Shown here piece by piece: positions 43,047 to 51,693 of a stretch of DNA of 64,000 bases (position 1 is the stretch's first letter; the number at the start of each line of letters is the position of its first letter). The DNA is taken from NCBI RefSeq assembly GCF_900102135.1, contig NZ_FMVJ01000002.1:582242-646241 (forward strand), given 5' to 3'. This DNA comes from Microvirga guangxiensis (GTDB lineage Bacteria; Pseudomonadota; Alphaproteobacteria; Rhizobiales; Beijerinckiaceae). The position numbers and the translations under genes were made by a program. Under the pieces are notes generated by a model. That model was not told the origin of the DNA. It saw only the letters and a program-made list of their open reading frames with translations, and ran no database searches.

Positions 43047-45365
43047 CTACGTCAGAGCCGCAACCCTCCTGCCTCCGCTCGCATATGAGGCGAGAGTTGC
43101 ATTACCCTGAGAGCCGAGCCGGTCCCTCAGACTGATCAGCAGATCCTCGATCTGCTCTTCCGGGAGTGCGTGCGAAAACAGGAAACCCTGCATTTCGCTG
43201 CATCCTGTCTGCGACAGGAAGCGCTTCTGGTCCTCAGTCTCGACACCTTCTGCGGTAACCGTCAGCCCCATGGCGCGGCAGAGGGTGACAATCGCCGTGA
43301 CAATCGCCATGGACTCGTCCTGCTGTCCCAGATGCTGGACGAAGGAACGGTCGATCTTGATCTTGTCGACTTCGAAGCGGCGCAGATAACTCAAGCTGGA
43401 ATAGCCGGTTCCAAAATCGTCGAGAGCGATCTTGAACCCTTCCTGCCTCAACGTCTTCAATGCGCAGCGAGACAAGTCGCTATCATCGAGCAGCAGGCTT
43501 TCTGTAATCTCGAACTCGATGCGCCGCGGGTCGGCCCCAGCCTCGCGGACAATGCCGATCAATTGTTCCGCAAGGCCGCTGGACCGGAACTGAACGGGAG
43601 ATAGATTGACGGCTATCGTCAGGTCCGGCCAGCGCTTTGAGGCCAAGCAAGCCTGACGCAGAACCCACTCTCCTAAGGAGGAGATGAGGCCTGTCTCTTC
43701 AGCGATAGCGATGAACTGGTGAGGCGCAATCATGCCCCTGGTTGGGTGATGCCATCTTACAAGCGCTTCGAGCCCGATGATGGACTGGCCATCGACATCT
43801 ACCTGTGGCTGATAGAACAGCCTCAGATCGCTGCCTGTGACGAGAGCAAGGCGTAATTCTTCCTCGATCGTGCTGCGCACTTTTACCGTCTCGTCCATAG
43901 CGGCAGTAAAAATGCGATACGCGTCACGGCCTTCAGACTTCGCCTGATAGAGGGCGATATCGGCCTTGCGCATCAGATCGACCCTTTCGAGACCGGCATC
44001 CGGCGCCAAGGCGACGCCAATGCTCACGCCAACAAAGGCCTGCTTGCCTGCAATTTCGAATGGCTGACGAACGGCTTCGAGAATGCGAACACAAACCCTT
44101 TCGACATCCTCGTGCCCATTGATGCCGCTCAGCACAATGGCGAACTCGTCGCCTCCGAGGCGGGCAATGGTATCGCTGCCACGAAGAAGCAGAGCTAACC
44201 TTTGCCCGAACTCACGGACAACCGCGTCGCCCGCCTGATGCCCCAAAGTGTCGTTGACATGCTTGAACCGATCGAGATCAAGCATGAGAATGGCAAGCCT
44301 ACCTTGAGGACCCGCTGAGGCAAGCGTCCGGTCGAGGCTTTGGTCGAACATGGCACGGTTGGGAAGGCCGGTCAGGACATCGTGGAAAGCGAGATGATGG
44401 GCTTGGGCCTCGCTTTCTCGCAACTCGGCAATCACTTTTCTCAACTTCCCCATCGAGCGCCGGAGCGAGCGGGCAAGAAGAGCCATGACCCCGATGATCA
44501 GCAGGCAAACGACAGCGATACTTGGACCGAACGTGCGGAGAATCGTCGTTCCCGGGAGTTCAGGCTTCCAGATGAAATAGCCGATGAGTTTTCCTTCATC
44601 GGATCGAAGAGGGACGCCGATTTCACCCTCCCCGGGCTCATTCACCTGCGAGAAACGCAATCCCTCGATAAGGTTCTGTTCGGCTAGCTGATTGAGAAAG
44701 TTTCCGTCGAGAAACCGCACGCTGAGGAGCAGGAATTCGCTGCCGGGTTTTTGAATGAGCTCCTCGTTCTCGGGGACGATCTTCATCGCGCTGACAGCAG
44801 AAGGTCTGCCCAGCAATTCCAGAAGATGCGTGTCATGCACGGCCCTGCCGCTCTTCAGATATTCGGCATGAGAGAAGCGATCGGAATGACCGTGGTGGCT
44901 TGACCTTGCATCTCCTCGAAGGCCTCTGATGAGTTCATGGAAGCTCGCTCGAACTTTCTCGAATTCTTCAGGGGGCATCCGTGTGCCATCGATGACCGCA
45001 TCGATGGCTTGATCGTTCGGATCCAGGATATAGGTGCGATCCTGGTCAAAGGTCACATGAAGCCATCCCCCGATATTGGCGTGAAGCCATTTCTCGTCGA
45101 GAGGTTTTTTATTGAGATTAAGGACGGTATCGTTCCAGACGGCCACCATCTCCTGTTGCTTAGCAAGCTCGCCGAGAACCGCACGGATACTGCGCTCCGC
45201 CATGCGCTGCTGACGCTGGATCGAAATCTCGTCGCTCTGCCGGACGGCCCAAACCAGGGCAAGTGCCGCCAATGCGAGTGCCACTGCCGTGCTCATCGCA
45301 ACGGGAAGCAAGACCCGCACGGAAAACCGCCAGTTGAGTTGATGCACTGAAGAAAACCTGGGCAA
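43047..45365 (-). CDS. CHASE4-GGDEF-EAL membrane protein (diguanylate cyclase/phosphodiesterase)
   Basis: This protein of about 772 residues has an N-terminal membrane segment (residues 18-41), a periplasmic CHASE4-like sensor domain, a second membrane segment near residue 280, a GGDEF domain with intact active site (IARLGGDEFAIVLSG) and an EAL domain with EAL (IGLEALVRWHHP), DDFGTGYSSL and TAEGVETEDQ. Both active sites look intact, so it may make or break cyclic di-GMP. The frame opens at TTG 45365; GTG 45347 is an alternative, since neither has a strong site. Single gene, preceded by an AT-rich repeat region. Confidence 0.9.
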   Translation of the reverse strand: MPRFSSVHQLNWRFSVRVLLPVAMSTAVALALAALALVWAVRQSDEISIQRQQRMAERSIRAVLGELAKQQEMVAVWNDTVLNLNKKPLDEKWLHANIGGWLHVTFDQDRTYILDPNDQAIDAVIDGTRMPPEEFEKVRASFHELIRGLRGDARSSHHGHSDRFSHAEYLKSGRAVHDTHLLELLGRPSAVSAMKIVPENEELIQKPGSEFLLLSVRFLDGNFLNQLAEQNLIEGLRFSQVNEPGEGEIGVPLRSDEGKLIGYFIWKPELPGTTILRTFGPSIAVVCLLIIGVMALLARSLRRSMGKLRKVIAELRESEAQAHHLAFHDVLTGLPNRAMFDQSLDRTLASAGPQGRLAILMLDLDRFKHVNDTLGHQAGDAVVREFGQRLALLLRGSDTIARLGGDEFAIVLSGINGHEDVERVCVRILEAVRQPFEIAGKQAFVGVSIGVALAPDAGLERVDLMRKADIALYQAKSEGRDAYRIFTAAMDETVKVRSTIEEELRLALVTGSDLRLFYQPQVDVDGQSIIGLEALVRWHHPTRGMIAPHQFIAIAEETGLISSLGEWVLRQACLASKRWPDLTIAVNLSPVQFRSSGLAEQLIGIVREAGADPRRIEFEITESLLLDDSDLSRCALKTLRQEGFKIALDDFGTGYSSLSYLRRFEVDKIKIDRSFVQHLGQQDESMAIVTAIVTLCRAMGLTVTAEGVETEDQKRFLSQTGCSEMQGFLFSHALPEEQIEDLLISLRDRLGSQGNATLASYASGGRRVAALT

Positions 45366-45412
45366 GGATCCGGCACCTTAGCAAATGGATTAGCTCATAT
45401 CGTTATCTTTGT

Positions 45413-45435
45413 ATAACAATATAACAATATAACAT
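45413..45435. repeat. Short tandem repeat, 8-bp unit
   Basis: ATAACAAT is repeated at 45413-45420 and 45421-45428, followed by ATAACAT at 45429-45435. It lies in the AT-rich gap just upstream of the GGDEF-EAL gene, in the position of its promoter. Copy-number change here could alter expression (inference). Confidence 0.7.
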
Positions 45436-45580
45436 AAAATTTAAATAGCGAAGTTGTTTCCCAGAAAATAGCCAGGCTTGAGGGTGGTCCTCTCCGTCAC
45501 GCCCTTACCTCTATTGCCCTCATTGACATGCCTATGCACGAGGCAGAGCCTCTCAGCGACCGTCTGAATGGGAGGATGCA

Positions 45581-45961
45581 ATGCCAAAAAACGTCAAGGA
45601 CCTGCTGGCGGAGGCCAATTCGGCAGTTCCCAAAATGTCAGCGGATGAGGCCAAGGAGAAAATTCGCTCAGGGGATGTCCTCGTGGTGGATGTTCGCGAC
45701 GCAACGGAAGTCCAACAGACGGGAAAGATCAGAGGCGCAATTAACGTCTCTCGCGGCATGCTCGAATTTCGGGCTGATCCGGAAAGCCAGTACCACAACC
45801 CCGCCTTCCAGAAGGACAAAATGATCCTCCTGCATTGCGCCTCAGGCGGTCGTTCCGCCCTCGCGGGAAAAACCCTGCAAGACATGGGCTACACCGCCGT
45901 CTTCAACATCGGTGGCTTCAAGGACCTCGCAGAGGCAGGCATCGATACGGAACCCGCTTGA
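45581..45961 (+). CDS. Rhodanese-like domain protein
   Basis: This 126-residue single-domain rhodanese starts at ATG 45581 behind GGGAGG. It has the domain core VLVVDVRDATEVQQTGKIRG, then INVSRGML, and the active-site loop LHCASGGRSALAGKTLQDMG with the catalytic Cys. The loop is 6 residues long (C-A-S-G-G-R), as in sulfurtransferases. It transfers sulfur from a donor to a thiophile acceptor; the acceptor is unknown. It stands between the cyclic di-GMP protein and the tRNA gene. Confidence 0.9.
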   Translation: MPKNVKDLLAEANSAVPKMSADEAKEKIRSGDVLVVDVRDATEVQQTGKIRGAINVSRGMLEFRADPESQYHNPAFQKDKMILLHCASGGRSALAGKTLQDMGYTAVFNIGGFKDLAEAGIDTEPA

Positions 45962-46022
45962 GGCATCTGGTCGATATTCAATGAAGAAAACCATCCCGGA
46001 GACGAAAACTCGACGGGATAGA

Positions 46023-46099
46023 TGGTAGCGGAGGAGGGATTTGAACCCCCGACACAAGGATTATGATTCCTCTGCTCTGACCAACTGAGCTACTCCGCC
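46023..46099 (-). tRNA. tRNA-Met (CAT)
   Basis: The minus strand folds into a 77-base cloverleaf including a genome-encoded CCA. The acceptor stem is 7 bp (first pair G-U), the D-arm is GCTC/GAGC, the anticodon stem is GAGGA/TCCTT with loop ATCATAA (CAT), and the T-arm has GGTTCAAAT. The lack of three G-C pairs in the anticodon stem excludes initiator tRNA. CAT could also be tRNA-Ile2, in which the C becomes lysidine, but elongator Met fits better. Confidence 0.93.
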
Positions 46100-46283
46100 C
46101 CAGGTCGCGGGGCGAACCCGCGTCAGGCATGCGCGATATAGGGAAGATTATGCCTCAGTGTCAAGAAAGAGGCGCAGCCTGTCGACGAATTTATGGCAGT
46201 TTCTTTTCGGGGCACGACCGAGAGAGCCGCTCGACCGTTTTGCACCGGTGAGCGCGCGAAGCTCCTGCCCTTTCAAGGGGCCC

Positions 46284-46502
46284 TTACCCCTTGGCCTTCA
46301 TGCGCCAGAGCTGAAAGCCTTCCGTGGCAATCGCCTGCTCGATGGTGCGGCGGGAAAACTTGTGCGGGGGCGTTTCGCGGGAGCTGAGCGTCCCCGTCAG
46401 TCCCCAAGGGCCATACTTGGCAGGGAGCTTGCTGCCTACCTCATCGCCAGCGAAAGCGTGCAGATCGTCCTTGGCCTGGGATGTGAACATGAAAAGGCGC
46501 AT
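46284..46502 (-). CDS. Small conserved protein of unknown function
   Basis: This 72-residue cytoplasmic protein begins MRLFMFTSQAKDDLHAFAGD and contains KYGPWGLTGTLS, PPHKFSRRTIEQAI and a terminal EGFQLWRMKAKG. Proteins of this form are common in Methylobacterium-like genomes, and none has a known role. I chose ATG 46502 because that start fits these relatives; the longer frame above it is not conserved in my memory. It lies 98 bases downstream of the pmtA-like gene on the same strand. Confidence 0.6.
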   Translation of the reverse strand: MRLFMFTSQAKDDLHAFAGDEVGSKLPAKYGPWGLTGTLSSRETPPHKFSRRTIEQAIATEGFQLWRMKAKG

Positions 46503-46600
46503 GAGAATGACTTTCGTGAATGCGTGCAGGGACTTGATGCCAGAAAATAGGGCTCCGGCGCTGAAAGTCACGTCGATGCGGCCATAAAGGAAAGCGGGCA

Positions 46601-47242
46601 TTAAGCCCGCTTCTTGATTCTCATGAGTTTGAAGAACCCAGCCGGGAACAACGATCTCAGCTCGACTACTTCCATGAAGCCGGTGCTGCGCGCCCAGTCT
46701 TCGACCCGCGCCGCTTTGAAGGACGAGCTCCAGCCGATGGCCTTGGCAAGCGGTGCCGCCATTTCCTCAACGGCTGCGATGGGCCCCGAAGGCTGGCCCC
46801 AGTGATTGGCGAGAACGATCTCACCGCCGGGCTTCAGCACTCTAGCGAATTCTGCCAAGGCCACTTCAGGCTCGGGCACGAGGGTAATGATGAACTGGGC
46901 GGTCACGGCATCGAACGTGGCGTCCGGGAAACCGAGGCGGGTCACATCCATGACCTGAAGGCTTTTCACGTGGGAAAGGCCACGCTTATCCACCTTCTCC
47001 TGAGCCCGGCGCAGCATGTCCTCGGAAAGATCGACACCATAAACCTCGGCATGCCGGGGATAATAGCCCAGGGACAGGCCAGTGCCGACGCCTGCCTCCA
47101 GAACTTTCGGGCCGCAGGCAACAGCCGCATTCACGGCGGCCCGAGCAGCCGGCTCGGTCAGCTTGTCGTAAACCAGGTCATAGATCGGCGCCCAACGCGC
47201 ATAGGCTTTGCGCATCAGGGCCGTGGTCGCTCCATCCGTCAT
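46601..47242 (-). CDS. Phosphatidylethanolamine N-methyltransferase-like (Rhodobacter type)
   Basis: This 213-residue class I methyltransferase starts at ATG 47242. It has the SAM motif KVLEAGVGTGLSLGYYP, GVDLSEDMLRRAQEKV, the DAVTAQFIITLVPEPE segment and the AEFARVLKPGGEIVLANHWG stretch, then the long C-terminal part typical of the Rhodobacter sphaeroides PmtA group. That enzyme methylates phosphatidylethanolamine three times to phosphatidylcholine at the inner membrane. The start VYDLVYDKL fits it. It lies 22 bases after the mnmA stop, so the two may be cotranscribed. Confidence 0.78.
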   Translation of the reverse strand: MTDGATTALMRKAYARWAPIYDLVYDKLTEPAARAAVNAAVACGPKVLEAGVGTGLSLGYYPRHAEVYGVDLSEDMLRRAQEKVDKRGLSHVKSLQVMDVTRLGFPDATFDAVTAQFIITLVPEPEVALAEFARVLKPGGEIVLANHWGQPSGPIAAVEEMAAPLAKAIGWSSSFKAARVEDWARSTGFMEVVELRSLFPAGFFKLMRIKKRA

Positions 47243-47264
47243 ACAGATACCTTCAGAGGGCGCC

Positions 47265-48419
47265 TCAGGCCGCGGCAGGCGCGGCTTGGGCGATAGTGCG
47301 GGCAATGGTGCCTCCGCCAAGCACCCGGGCCCGCGGAGCATCGCTCTCATAGATGACACAGGCTTGACCGGGAGACACCCCATCTTCCGCCGATAACAGC
47401 TCGACCGTAGTGCCAGTTCCTGTGGATCGTAAGATCGCCGGGCGCGGCTCGCGGGTCGAACGGACCCGCACGGCCACTTCCATCCCCTGCTCGCCCAAGG
47501 ATTCCAGTGGCACGTCGCCAAGCCAGTTCACGTCCATGATGCGGATGAGCTTGGTTGCCAGGGCCTCGCGGGGTCCGACCACCACGCGGGCTTCCTTGGC
47601 ATCGAGACGCACCACGTAAAGCGGCTCGCCTACGGAAAGGCCGAGCCCCTTCCGTTGGCCCACGGTGTAATGGATGATGCCTTCGTGGCGGCCGAGCACG
47701 CGGCCGTCCACATGGACGATCTCGCCTCCCTGGACGGCTCCGGGCTTGAGGCGTTCGATCACATCGCTGTAGCGGCCCTGGGTGACAAAGCAGATATCCT
47801 GGCTGTCCGCCTTCTCAGCGATGGCGAGGCCGAATTGACGGGCGTAGTCGCGGGTCTTTTCCTTGGGCAGCTCGCCCAGCGGGAAGCGCAGAATATCGAG
47901 CTGCTCGGGCGTCGTCGCGTAGAGAAAGTAGCTCTGGTCCCGATCCGGATCGGCGGCCCGGTGAAGGGCCCGGCGGCCATCGGGCAGGCGCCGGCTGGCC
48001 ACGTAATGGCCGGTCGCGAGGACATCGGCGCCCAGCTCCCGGGCGGTTTCCAGGAGATCCCGGAACTTGATGGAGCGGTTGCACTCGACGCAGGGGATCG
48101 GCGTCTCACCCGCCAGATAGCTCTGGGTGAAGCGATCGATCACGGCCTTGCGGAAGCGCTCTTCATAATCGAGCACATAATGCGGGATGCCGATGGCTTC
48201 GGCCACGCGGCGGGCATCGTAGATGTCCTGGCCCGCACAGCAGGCCCCCTTACGATGGGCGGCTTCGCCATGATCGTAGAGCTGCAGCGTGATGCCGATG
48301 ACGTCATAGCCCTCCTGTTTAAGGAGAGCCGCCACGACGGAGGAATCCACGCCGCCCGACATCGCGACGACGACGCGGGTCTCGGCGGGAGACTTGGGAA
48401 GATCGAGTGAGTTGAGCAT
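47265..48419 (-). CDS. mnmA: tRNA-specific 2-thiouridylase
   Basis: This 384-residue enzyme has the PP-loop [14 protein letters not shown] near residue 20, the catalytic-Cys segments ([11 protein letters not shown] and DSQDICFV), [10 protein letters not shown] and the C-terminal beta-barrel domain with [17 protein letters not shown]. It thiolates uridine 34 of tRNA-Lys, -Glu and -Gln, using sulfur from a relay (usually IscS and TusABCDE). The TusA-like gene at 21.7 kb could join that route. ATG 48419. Confidence 0.95.
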   Translation of the reverse strand: MLNSLDLPKSPAETRVVVAMSGGVDSSVVAALLKQEGYDVIGITLQLYDHGEAAHRKGACCAGQDIYDARRVAEAIGIPHYVLDYEERFRKAVIDRFTQSYLAGETPIPCVECNRSIKFRDLLETARELGADVLATGHYVASRRLPDGRRALHRAADPDRDQSYFLYATTPEQLDILRFPLGELPKEKTRDYARQFGLAIAEKADSQDICFVTQGRYSDVIERLKPGAVQGGEIVHVDGRVLGRHEGIIHYTVGQRKGLGLSVGEPLYVVRLDAKEARVVVGPREALATKLIRIMDVNWLGDVPLESLGEQGMEVAVRVRSTREPRPAILRSTGTGTTVELLSAEDGVSPGQACVIYESDAPRARVLGGGTIARTIAQAAPAAA

Positions 48420-48650
48420 CGTTCCATCCAGAGGCGCCGTTCAAGGCGGCGCACGGGAGGGGCCAAAGCCCTTCTATAGCGATTGCGCCACAATTCTTAA
48501 AGGGAAAGTGCGCGGAAATAATCCAACATTAACGTTTATGGCTAAGCTTAGGCACTCTCGTAACCGTCTGGACGGGCTTAGGAAAACATTAAGCCCCACC
48601 CATTAGGTTCGAGCCTGTCAAAGGTCGTTGAATTTTTGTGTGAGCGTATC

Positions 48651-48926
48651 ATGACCGAACCCCACCGCCCTCGGGTCAAGTATGTCATAGGGCCCGATGG
48701 CAGTCCTCTGACGATTGCCGACCTGCCTCCCTCCAGCACTCGCCGCTGGGTCATCCGCCGTAAGGCCGAAGTCGTCGCCGCCGTCCGTGGCGGTCTGCTG
48801 AGCCTCGAGGAAGCCTGTCAGCGTTATACGCTGACGACGGAGGAATTCCTCAGCTGGCAGATGTCCATCGACCAGCATGGCCTCGCCGGCCTTCGGACCA
48901 CCCGCATTCAGCACTACCGGCAGTAA
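48651..48926 (+). CDS. sciP: CtrA inhibitor SciP (DUF1153)
   Basis: This 91-residue protein matches Caulobacter SciP almost throughout: KYVIGPDGSPLTIADLPP, STRRWVIRRKAEVVAAVRGG, then LLSLEEACQRYTLTTEEFLSW and HGLAGLRTTRIQHYR. SciP binds CtrA through a helix-turn-helix and prevents RNA polymerase recruitment at CtrA-activated promoters during the cell cycle. I chose ATG 48651 for the match to the family; an in-frame ATG upstream exists. It lies 3.3 kb from ctrA, beside an FlbD-like gene. AT-rich TTAA motifs lie upstream (48525-48600). Confidence 0.95.
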   Translation: MTEPHRPRVKYVIGPDGSPLTIADLPPSSTRRWVIRRKAEVVAAVRGGLLSLEEACQRYTLTTEEFLSWQMSIDQHGLAGLRTTRIQHYRQ

Positions 48927-49026
48927 CAAGCCGCTGGCCCTGGTGCACTACAGGACGAGGCGCTGCTTTTACGGGCGGCGCCTTATTCTATCGGTCCGGC
49001 GAAAACACGGAGCGGAAGCCAGGCTG

Positions 49027-49045
49027 TTAAGATCTTCCTAACCAT
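49027..49045. promoter_or_regulatory. Possible CtrA-binding site upstream of FlbD-like gene
   Basis: TTAA at 49027-49030, a 7-base spacer, then CTAACCAT at 49038-49045. This fits the CtrA consensus TTAA-N7-TTAA with one mismatch in the second half. It lies about 45 bases upstream of the FlbD-like start codon. A CtrA role is inferred from motif and neighbourhood. Confidence 0.5.
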
Positions 49046-49090
49046 AGAATGGGCATAAATCCTTACCCTCTACTCAGATAGGTACGAATC

Positions 49091-49390
49091 GTGCTCAGCG
49101 CCCAGGACATGCCGGAACAGCAGGCCCCTGCCCCCTCGAATGCAGGCCTTCCGCATTCCTCCGCCGACCATACCGTCGAGGCGCTCCGGCGCATCCTCGT
49201 GGGCCAAACCATCGCCGACGTGGAACGCCATCTCATCTTGGACACCCTATCCTACTGCTTCGGCAACAGGACACATGCCGCGCGCATTCTCGGCATCTCC
49301 ATCCGCACCCTTCGGAACAAGCTGAACGAGTACATGGAAGCCGGCATTCCCGTGCCTGAGCCGGGACAGAAGCCTGCCATCGCTTCTTAA
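49091..49390 (+). CDS. Stand-alone Fis-type helix-turn-helix protein, FlbD C-terminus-like
   Basis: This 99-residue protein consists of a short Pro-rich N-terminus and a Fis/NtrC-type C-terminal domain. LVGQTIADVERHLILDTLSY and CFGNRTHAARILGISIRTLR, then NKLNEYM, match the DNA-binding end of FlbD, the NtrC-family flagellar activator, but the receiver and AAA+ parts are absent. It should bind DNA without activating sigma-54. The start is GTG 49091, or ATG 49109. It sits behind sciP and near fliJ and ctrA, so it may help regulate flagellar or cell-cycle genes (inference). Confidence 0.82.
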   Translation: MLSAQDMPEQQAPAPSNAGLPHSSADHTVEALRRILVGQTIADVERHLILDTLSYCFGNRTHAARILGISIRTLRNKLNEYMEAGIPVPEPGQKPAIAS

Positions 49391-49418
49391 GTTCGAGCTT
49401 TCGCGGACGACGTAGGGG

Positions 49419-50432
49419 CTATTTATCCGATGAAGAGAGTGGCGGCGGGGGAATTGAGCTTGCGTCCACCGCGCCTCTGGCGCGCCAGGCCTGCGCGAGC
49501 CGGGCCCGTTCGAAGAGGAGCACCACCACCAGCGACATTCCGAAGGGAACCAGCAGATAGAAGAGGCGGAAGATGATGAGGGCCGCGAGCACATCCGCTT
49601 TCGGAATATCCGGCATGGCCGTCAGGAACACGAGTTCGAAGACCCCGAGCCCTCCCGGCGCGTGACTGACCAGGGCGGCCGAGAACGAAGCCAGGAACAC
49701 GGCGAGCACGACCATGAAGCTCGGCTCGAGGTGGGCTGGAAGCACGAAATAGATGATGCCGGCAGCGCCCAGAAGCTCAAGAGGGGCAGCAATCAGCTGG
49801 CGCAGCATGATGGCGGGACGAGGATATTCGAGCCTGGCCTTGCGGATCACCAGAGGCCGCATGTGCAGGATGGAGCCTGCCGCATACAGCGCAACGAAGC
49901 CGAGGAGCAGCAGGCCGACGCCCCTGGCTGTCGCAGGATTGGTCAGCGCGGAGGGCAGCAGATCCTCCAGACGGTGCAGAAGCGTCGGGTCGGCAGTAAG
50001 GACCACGCCACCGAGCAGGATCGTGCCGAGGCCGAATGTGAAGGAGCACAAGGCGACGAGCACGGCAATCTGCGGCGCGCTCAATCCCTTGGACGTATAG
50101 GCCCGGTAGCGCACGACGGCACCGGAGAAAACCGAGGCGCCGATATTGTGAGACAGGGCATAGGTGGTGAACGAGGTCACCGACACGAAGAACCACGAAA
50201 TGTGGCGCACGCCGAGATGAAGAAGCGCGATCCGGTCGTACCAGGCAAGAGCGGCATAAGCGACGAGCGTCGACAGGCCGGCCAAGGCGTAGCGATGAGG
50301 AGGCACCGCGGTCAGGCTGTCCCACACATCGTCCAGGGACATGCCGCGCAGTTCGCGATAAAGAAGCCAGACAGAGACGATAACCGCTACAAGCCCGATC
50401 ACGGGCCAGATGAACTCACGCACTTTTTTCAT
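49419..50432 (-). CDS. Lysylphosphatidylglycerol synthase-type transmembrane protein (YbhN family)
   Basis: This 337-residue integral membrane protein with about eight hydrophobic segments has the UPF0104/YbhN marks SVTSFTTYALSHNIGASVFSG, AVVRYRAYTSKGLS and SHAPGGLGVFELVFLTAMPD. The fold matches the flippase-like N-terminal part of MprF, but the catalytic synthase domain is absent. Its lipid substrate is unknown. The C-terminal tail is Pro- and Ser-rich. It is divergent from the GNAT gene at 50614. Confidence 0.88.
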   Translation of the reverse strand: MKKVREFIWPVIGLVAVIVSVWLLYRELRGMSLDDVWDSLTAVPPHRYALAGLSTLVAYAALAWYDRIALLHLGVRHISWFFVSVTSFTTYALSHNIGASVFSGAVVRYRAYTSKGLSAPQIAVLVALCSFTFGLGTILLGGVVLTADPTLLHRLEDLLPSALTNPATARGVGLLLLGFVALYAAGSILHMRPLVIRKARLEYPRPAIMLRQLIAAPLELLGAAGIIYFVLPAHLEPSFMVVLAVFLASFSAALVSHAPGGLGVFELVFLTAMPDIPKADVLAALIIFRLFYLLVPFGMSLVVVLLFERARLAQAWRARGAVDASSIPPPPLSSSDK

Positions 50433-50613
50433 CGAGACGGCTGCGCTCCTTTATCTTTCTCTTCTGTGCCCTATAAACCGTTCGCTCCGCAAGAAGAAAC
50501 GGCCTTGAAGAGGCGGACATCCCGCCCATACGGGTCACACCTTCGTCAGCATTGCTCTTCAAAGGAACACGTGACAGAGCGATGGCGCTGATTGTCGATT
50601 TGAACAGGCCATC

Positions 50614-51231
50614 ATGACATCCCCTCAGGTTATGCTGAACCTCGACGGCTATACGGATCTGCCGCCGGGAAAGATCGCGGCCATCGTCACCTATCTTGAG
50701 ATGCGCTCCCCGCCCCCAATGTCGCCAGCGGAAGCTCCCGGGACCTGGACGCTCCAGCGCCTCAATGTGGATCACAGCCGATACAGAACCCTATATCGCC
50801 GGATCGGCGAACCATGGCTCTGGTTCAGCCGTGTCGTCATGCCCGACGAGGAACTCTCAGGCATTCTCGACGATCCGAAAGTCGAAGCCTATGCCCTGCA
50901 TGACGGCACCGATGACATCGGTCTTTTGGAGCTAGACTTCCGACCGGAGCGAGAGGTCGAGCTGGCTTTCCTCGGCCTCGCGCCTGGGATTATCGGCAAG
51001 GGTGCCGGGCGCTTCCTCATGAGCGAGGCTATCCGCCGAGCCTTCGCCCAACCGATAGACCGCTTCTTCGTCCATACCTGCAGCCTGGATCATCCAGCTG
51101 CGCTCACCTTCTATATGCGCGCGGGCTTCACACCCTACCGACGGGCCATCGAGGTGTCGGACGACCCGAGGCTGCAAGGCTTCCTGCCGCGAGAATGCGC
51201 ACCTCAGATTCCTGTCATCGCCGACCTCTAA
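50614..51231 (+). CDS. GNAT family N-acetyltransferase
   Basis: This 205-residue protein is an acetyltransferase of the GNAT fold. The acetyl-CoA loop lies in LAPGIIGKGAGRFLMSEAI near residue 130, followed by the FFVHTCSLDHPAALTFYMRAGF segment (the conserved N-P-x-x-Y-like end of the fold). The N-terminal 50 residues have low similarity to other groups. The substrate is unknown. It begins at ATG 50614, divergent from the YbhN gene, and is convergent with fliJ across a strong terminator. Confidence 0.82.
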   Translation: MTSPQVMLNLDGYTDLPPGKIAAIVTYLEMRSPPPMSPAEAPGTWTLQRLNVDHSRYRTLYRRIGEPWLWFSRVVMPDEELSGILDDPKVEAYALHDGTDDIGLLELDFRPEREVELAFLGLAPGIIGKGAGRFLMSEAIRRAFAQPIDRFFVHTCSLDHPAALTFYMRAGFTPYRRAIEVSDDPRLQGFLPRECAPQIPVIADL

Positions 51232-51233
51232 AC

Positions 51234-51268
51234 AAAAAGGACGCGCCGGGCTGCGGCGCGTCCTTTTT
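51234..51268. terminator. Bidirectional Rho-independent terminator
   Basis: A 14-bp perfect stem (51234-51247 with 51255-51268, AAAAAGGACGCGCC and its complement) serves the convergent GNAT and fliJ genes. Confidence 0.92.
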
Positions 51269-51291
51269 CAAGCAGTTGAGATGGAAACGGA

Positions 51292-51693
51292 TCAGGCTGT
51301 TGCGCGCATGGCGCGGGCCTGCCCCATCTGGCTAATGGCCGGATCGAGCGCACGCTCGCTGGCGCGCTCCCGGTCATCCAGGCTCTCGGCCCTCTTAAGG
51401 TCCTCAAAGGCTTCGCCGAGCTCGGCCTTGGCATCGTCGAGCTGGGTGTGAAGGTTCTGAGCCGACATGCGAAGGTTGTCCCGCCGCTGGGCAGCGGCGC
51501 GAGCATAGGTCGGATAGGCGAAATGGTTCGGATCAGAGATCCCGGCCTTGTGCTCTTCCGCTGCGATCTCCCGGTCGAGGTCAGCCGCCATGCGGTCGAA
51601 CTCGGCCATCATCATCTCGATCTGCGCCACACGCCGACGCTTCTCGTCGACTTGAAAGCGCTTCAGGCGGATGAGCGTATCCCGCGACTTCAT
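51292..51693 (-). CDS. fliJ: Flagellar export protein FliJ
   Basis: This 133-residue, almost entirely helical coiled-coil protein has the alphaproteobacterial FliJ form: SRDTLIRLKRFQVDEKRRRV, QIEMMMAEFDRMAADLDREI, ISDPNHFAYPTYARAAAQRR and DNLRMSAQNLHTQLDDAKAE. FliJ is a soluble export-apparatus component that helps the ATPase FliI and recycles chaperones. No fliI lies next to it in this window. It starts at ATG 51693; a GATTC (CcrM) site lies at 51697-51701 just before the start, and ctrA is divergent 527 bases away. Confidence 0.88.
   Translation of the reverse strand: MKSRDTLIRLKRFQVDEKRRRVAQIEMMMAEFDRMAADLDREIAAEEHKAGISDPNHFAYPTYARAAAQRRDNLRMSAQNLHTQLDDAKAELGEAFEDLKRAESLDDRERASERALDPAISQMGQARAMRATA

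Noticed and set aside
46158-46550. Plus-strand frame across 46.2-46.5 kb
   Set aside because: A minus-strand frame in this region resembles small proteins of related genomes better; the plus frame is Arg/Leu-rich noise.
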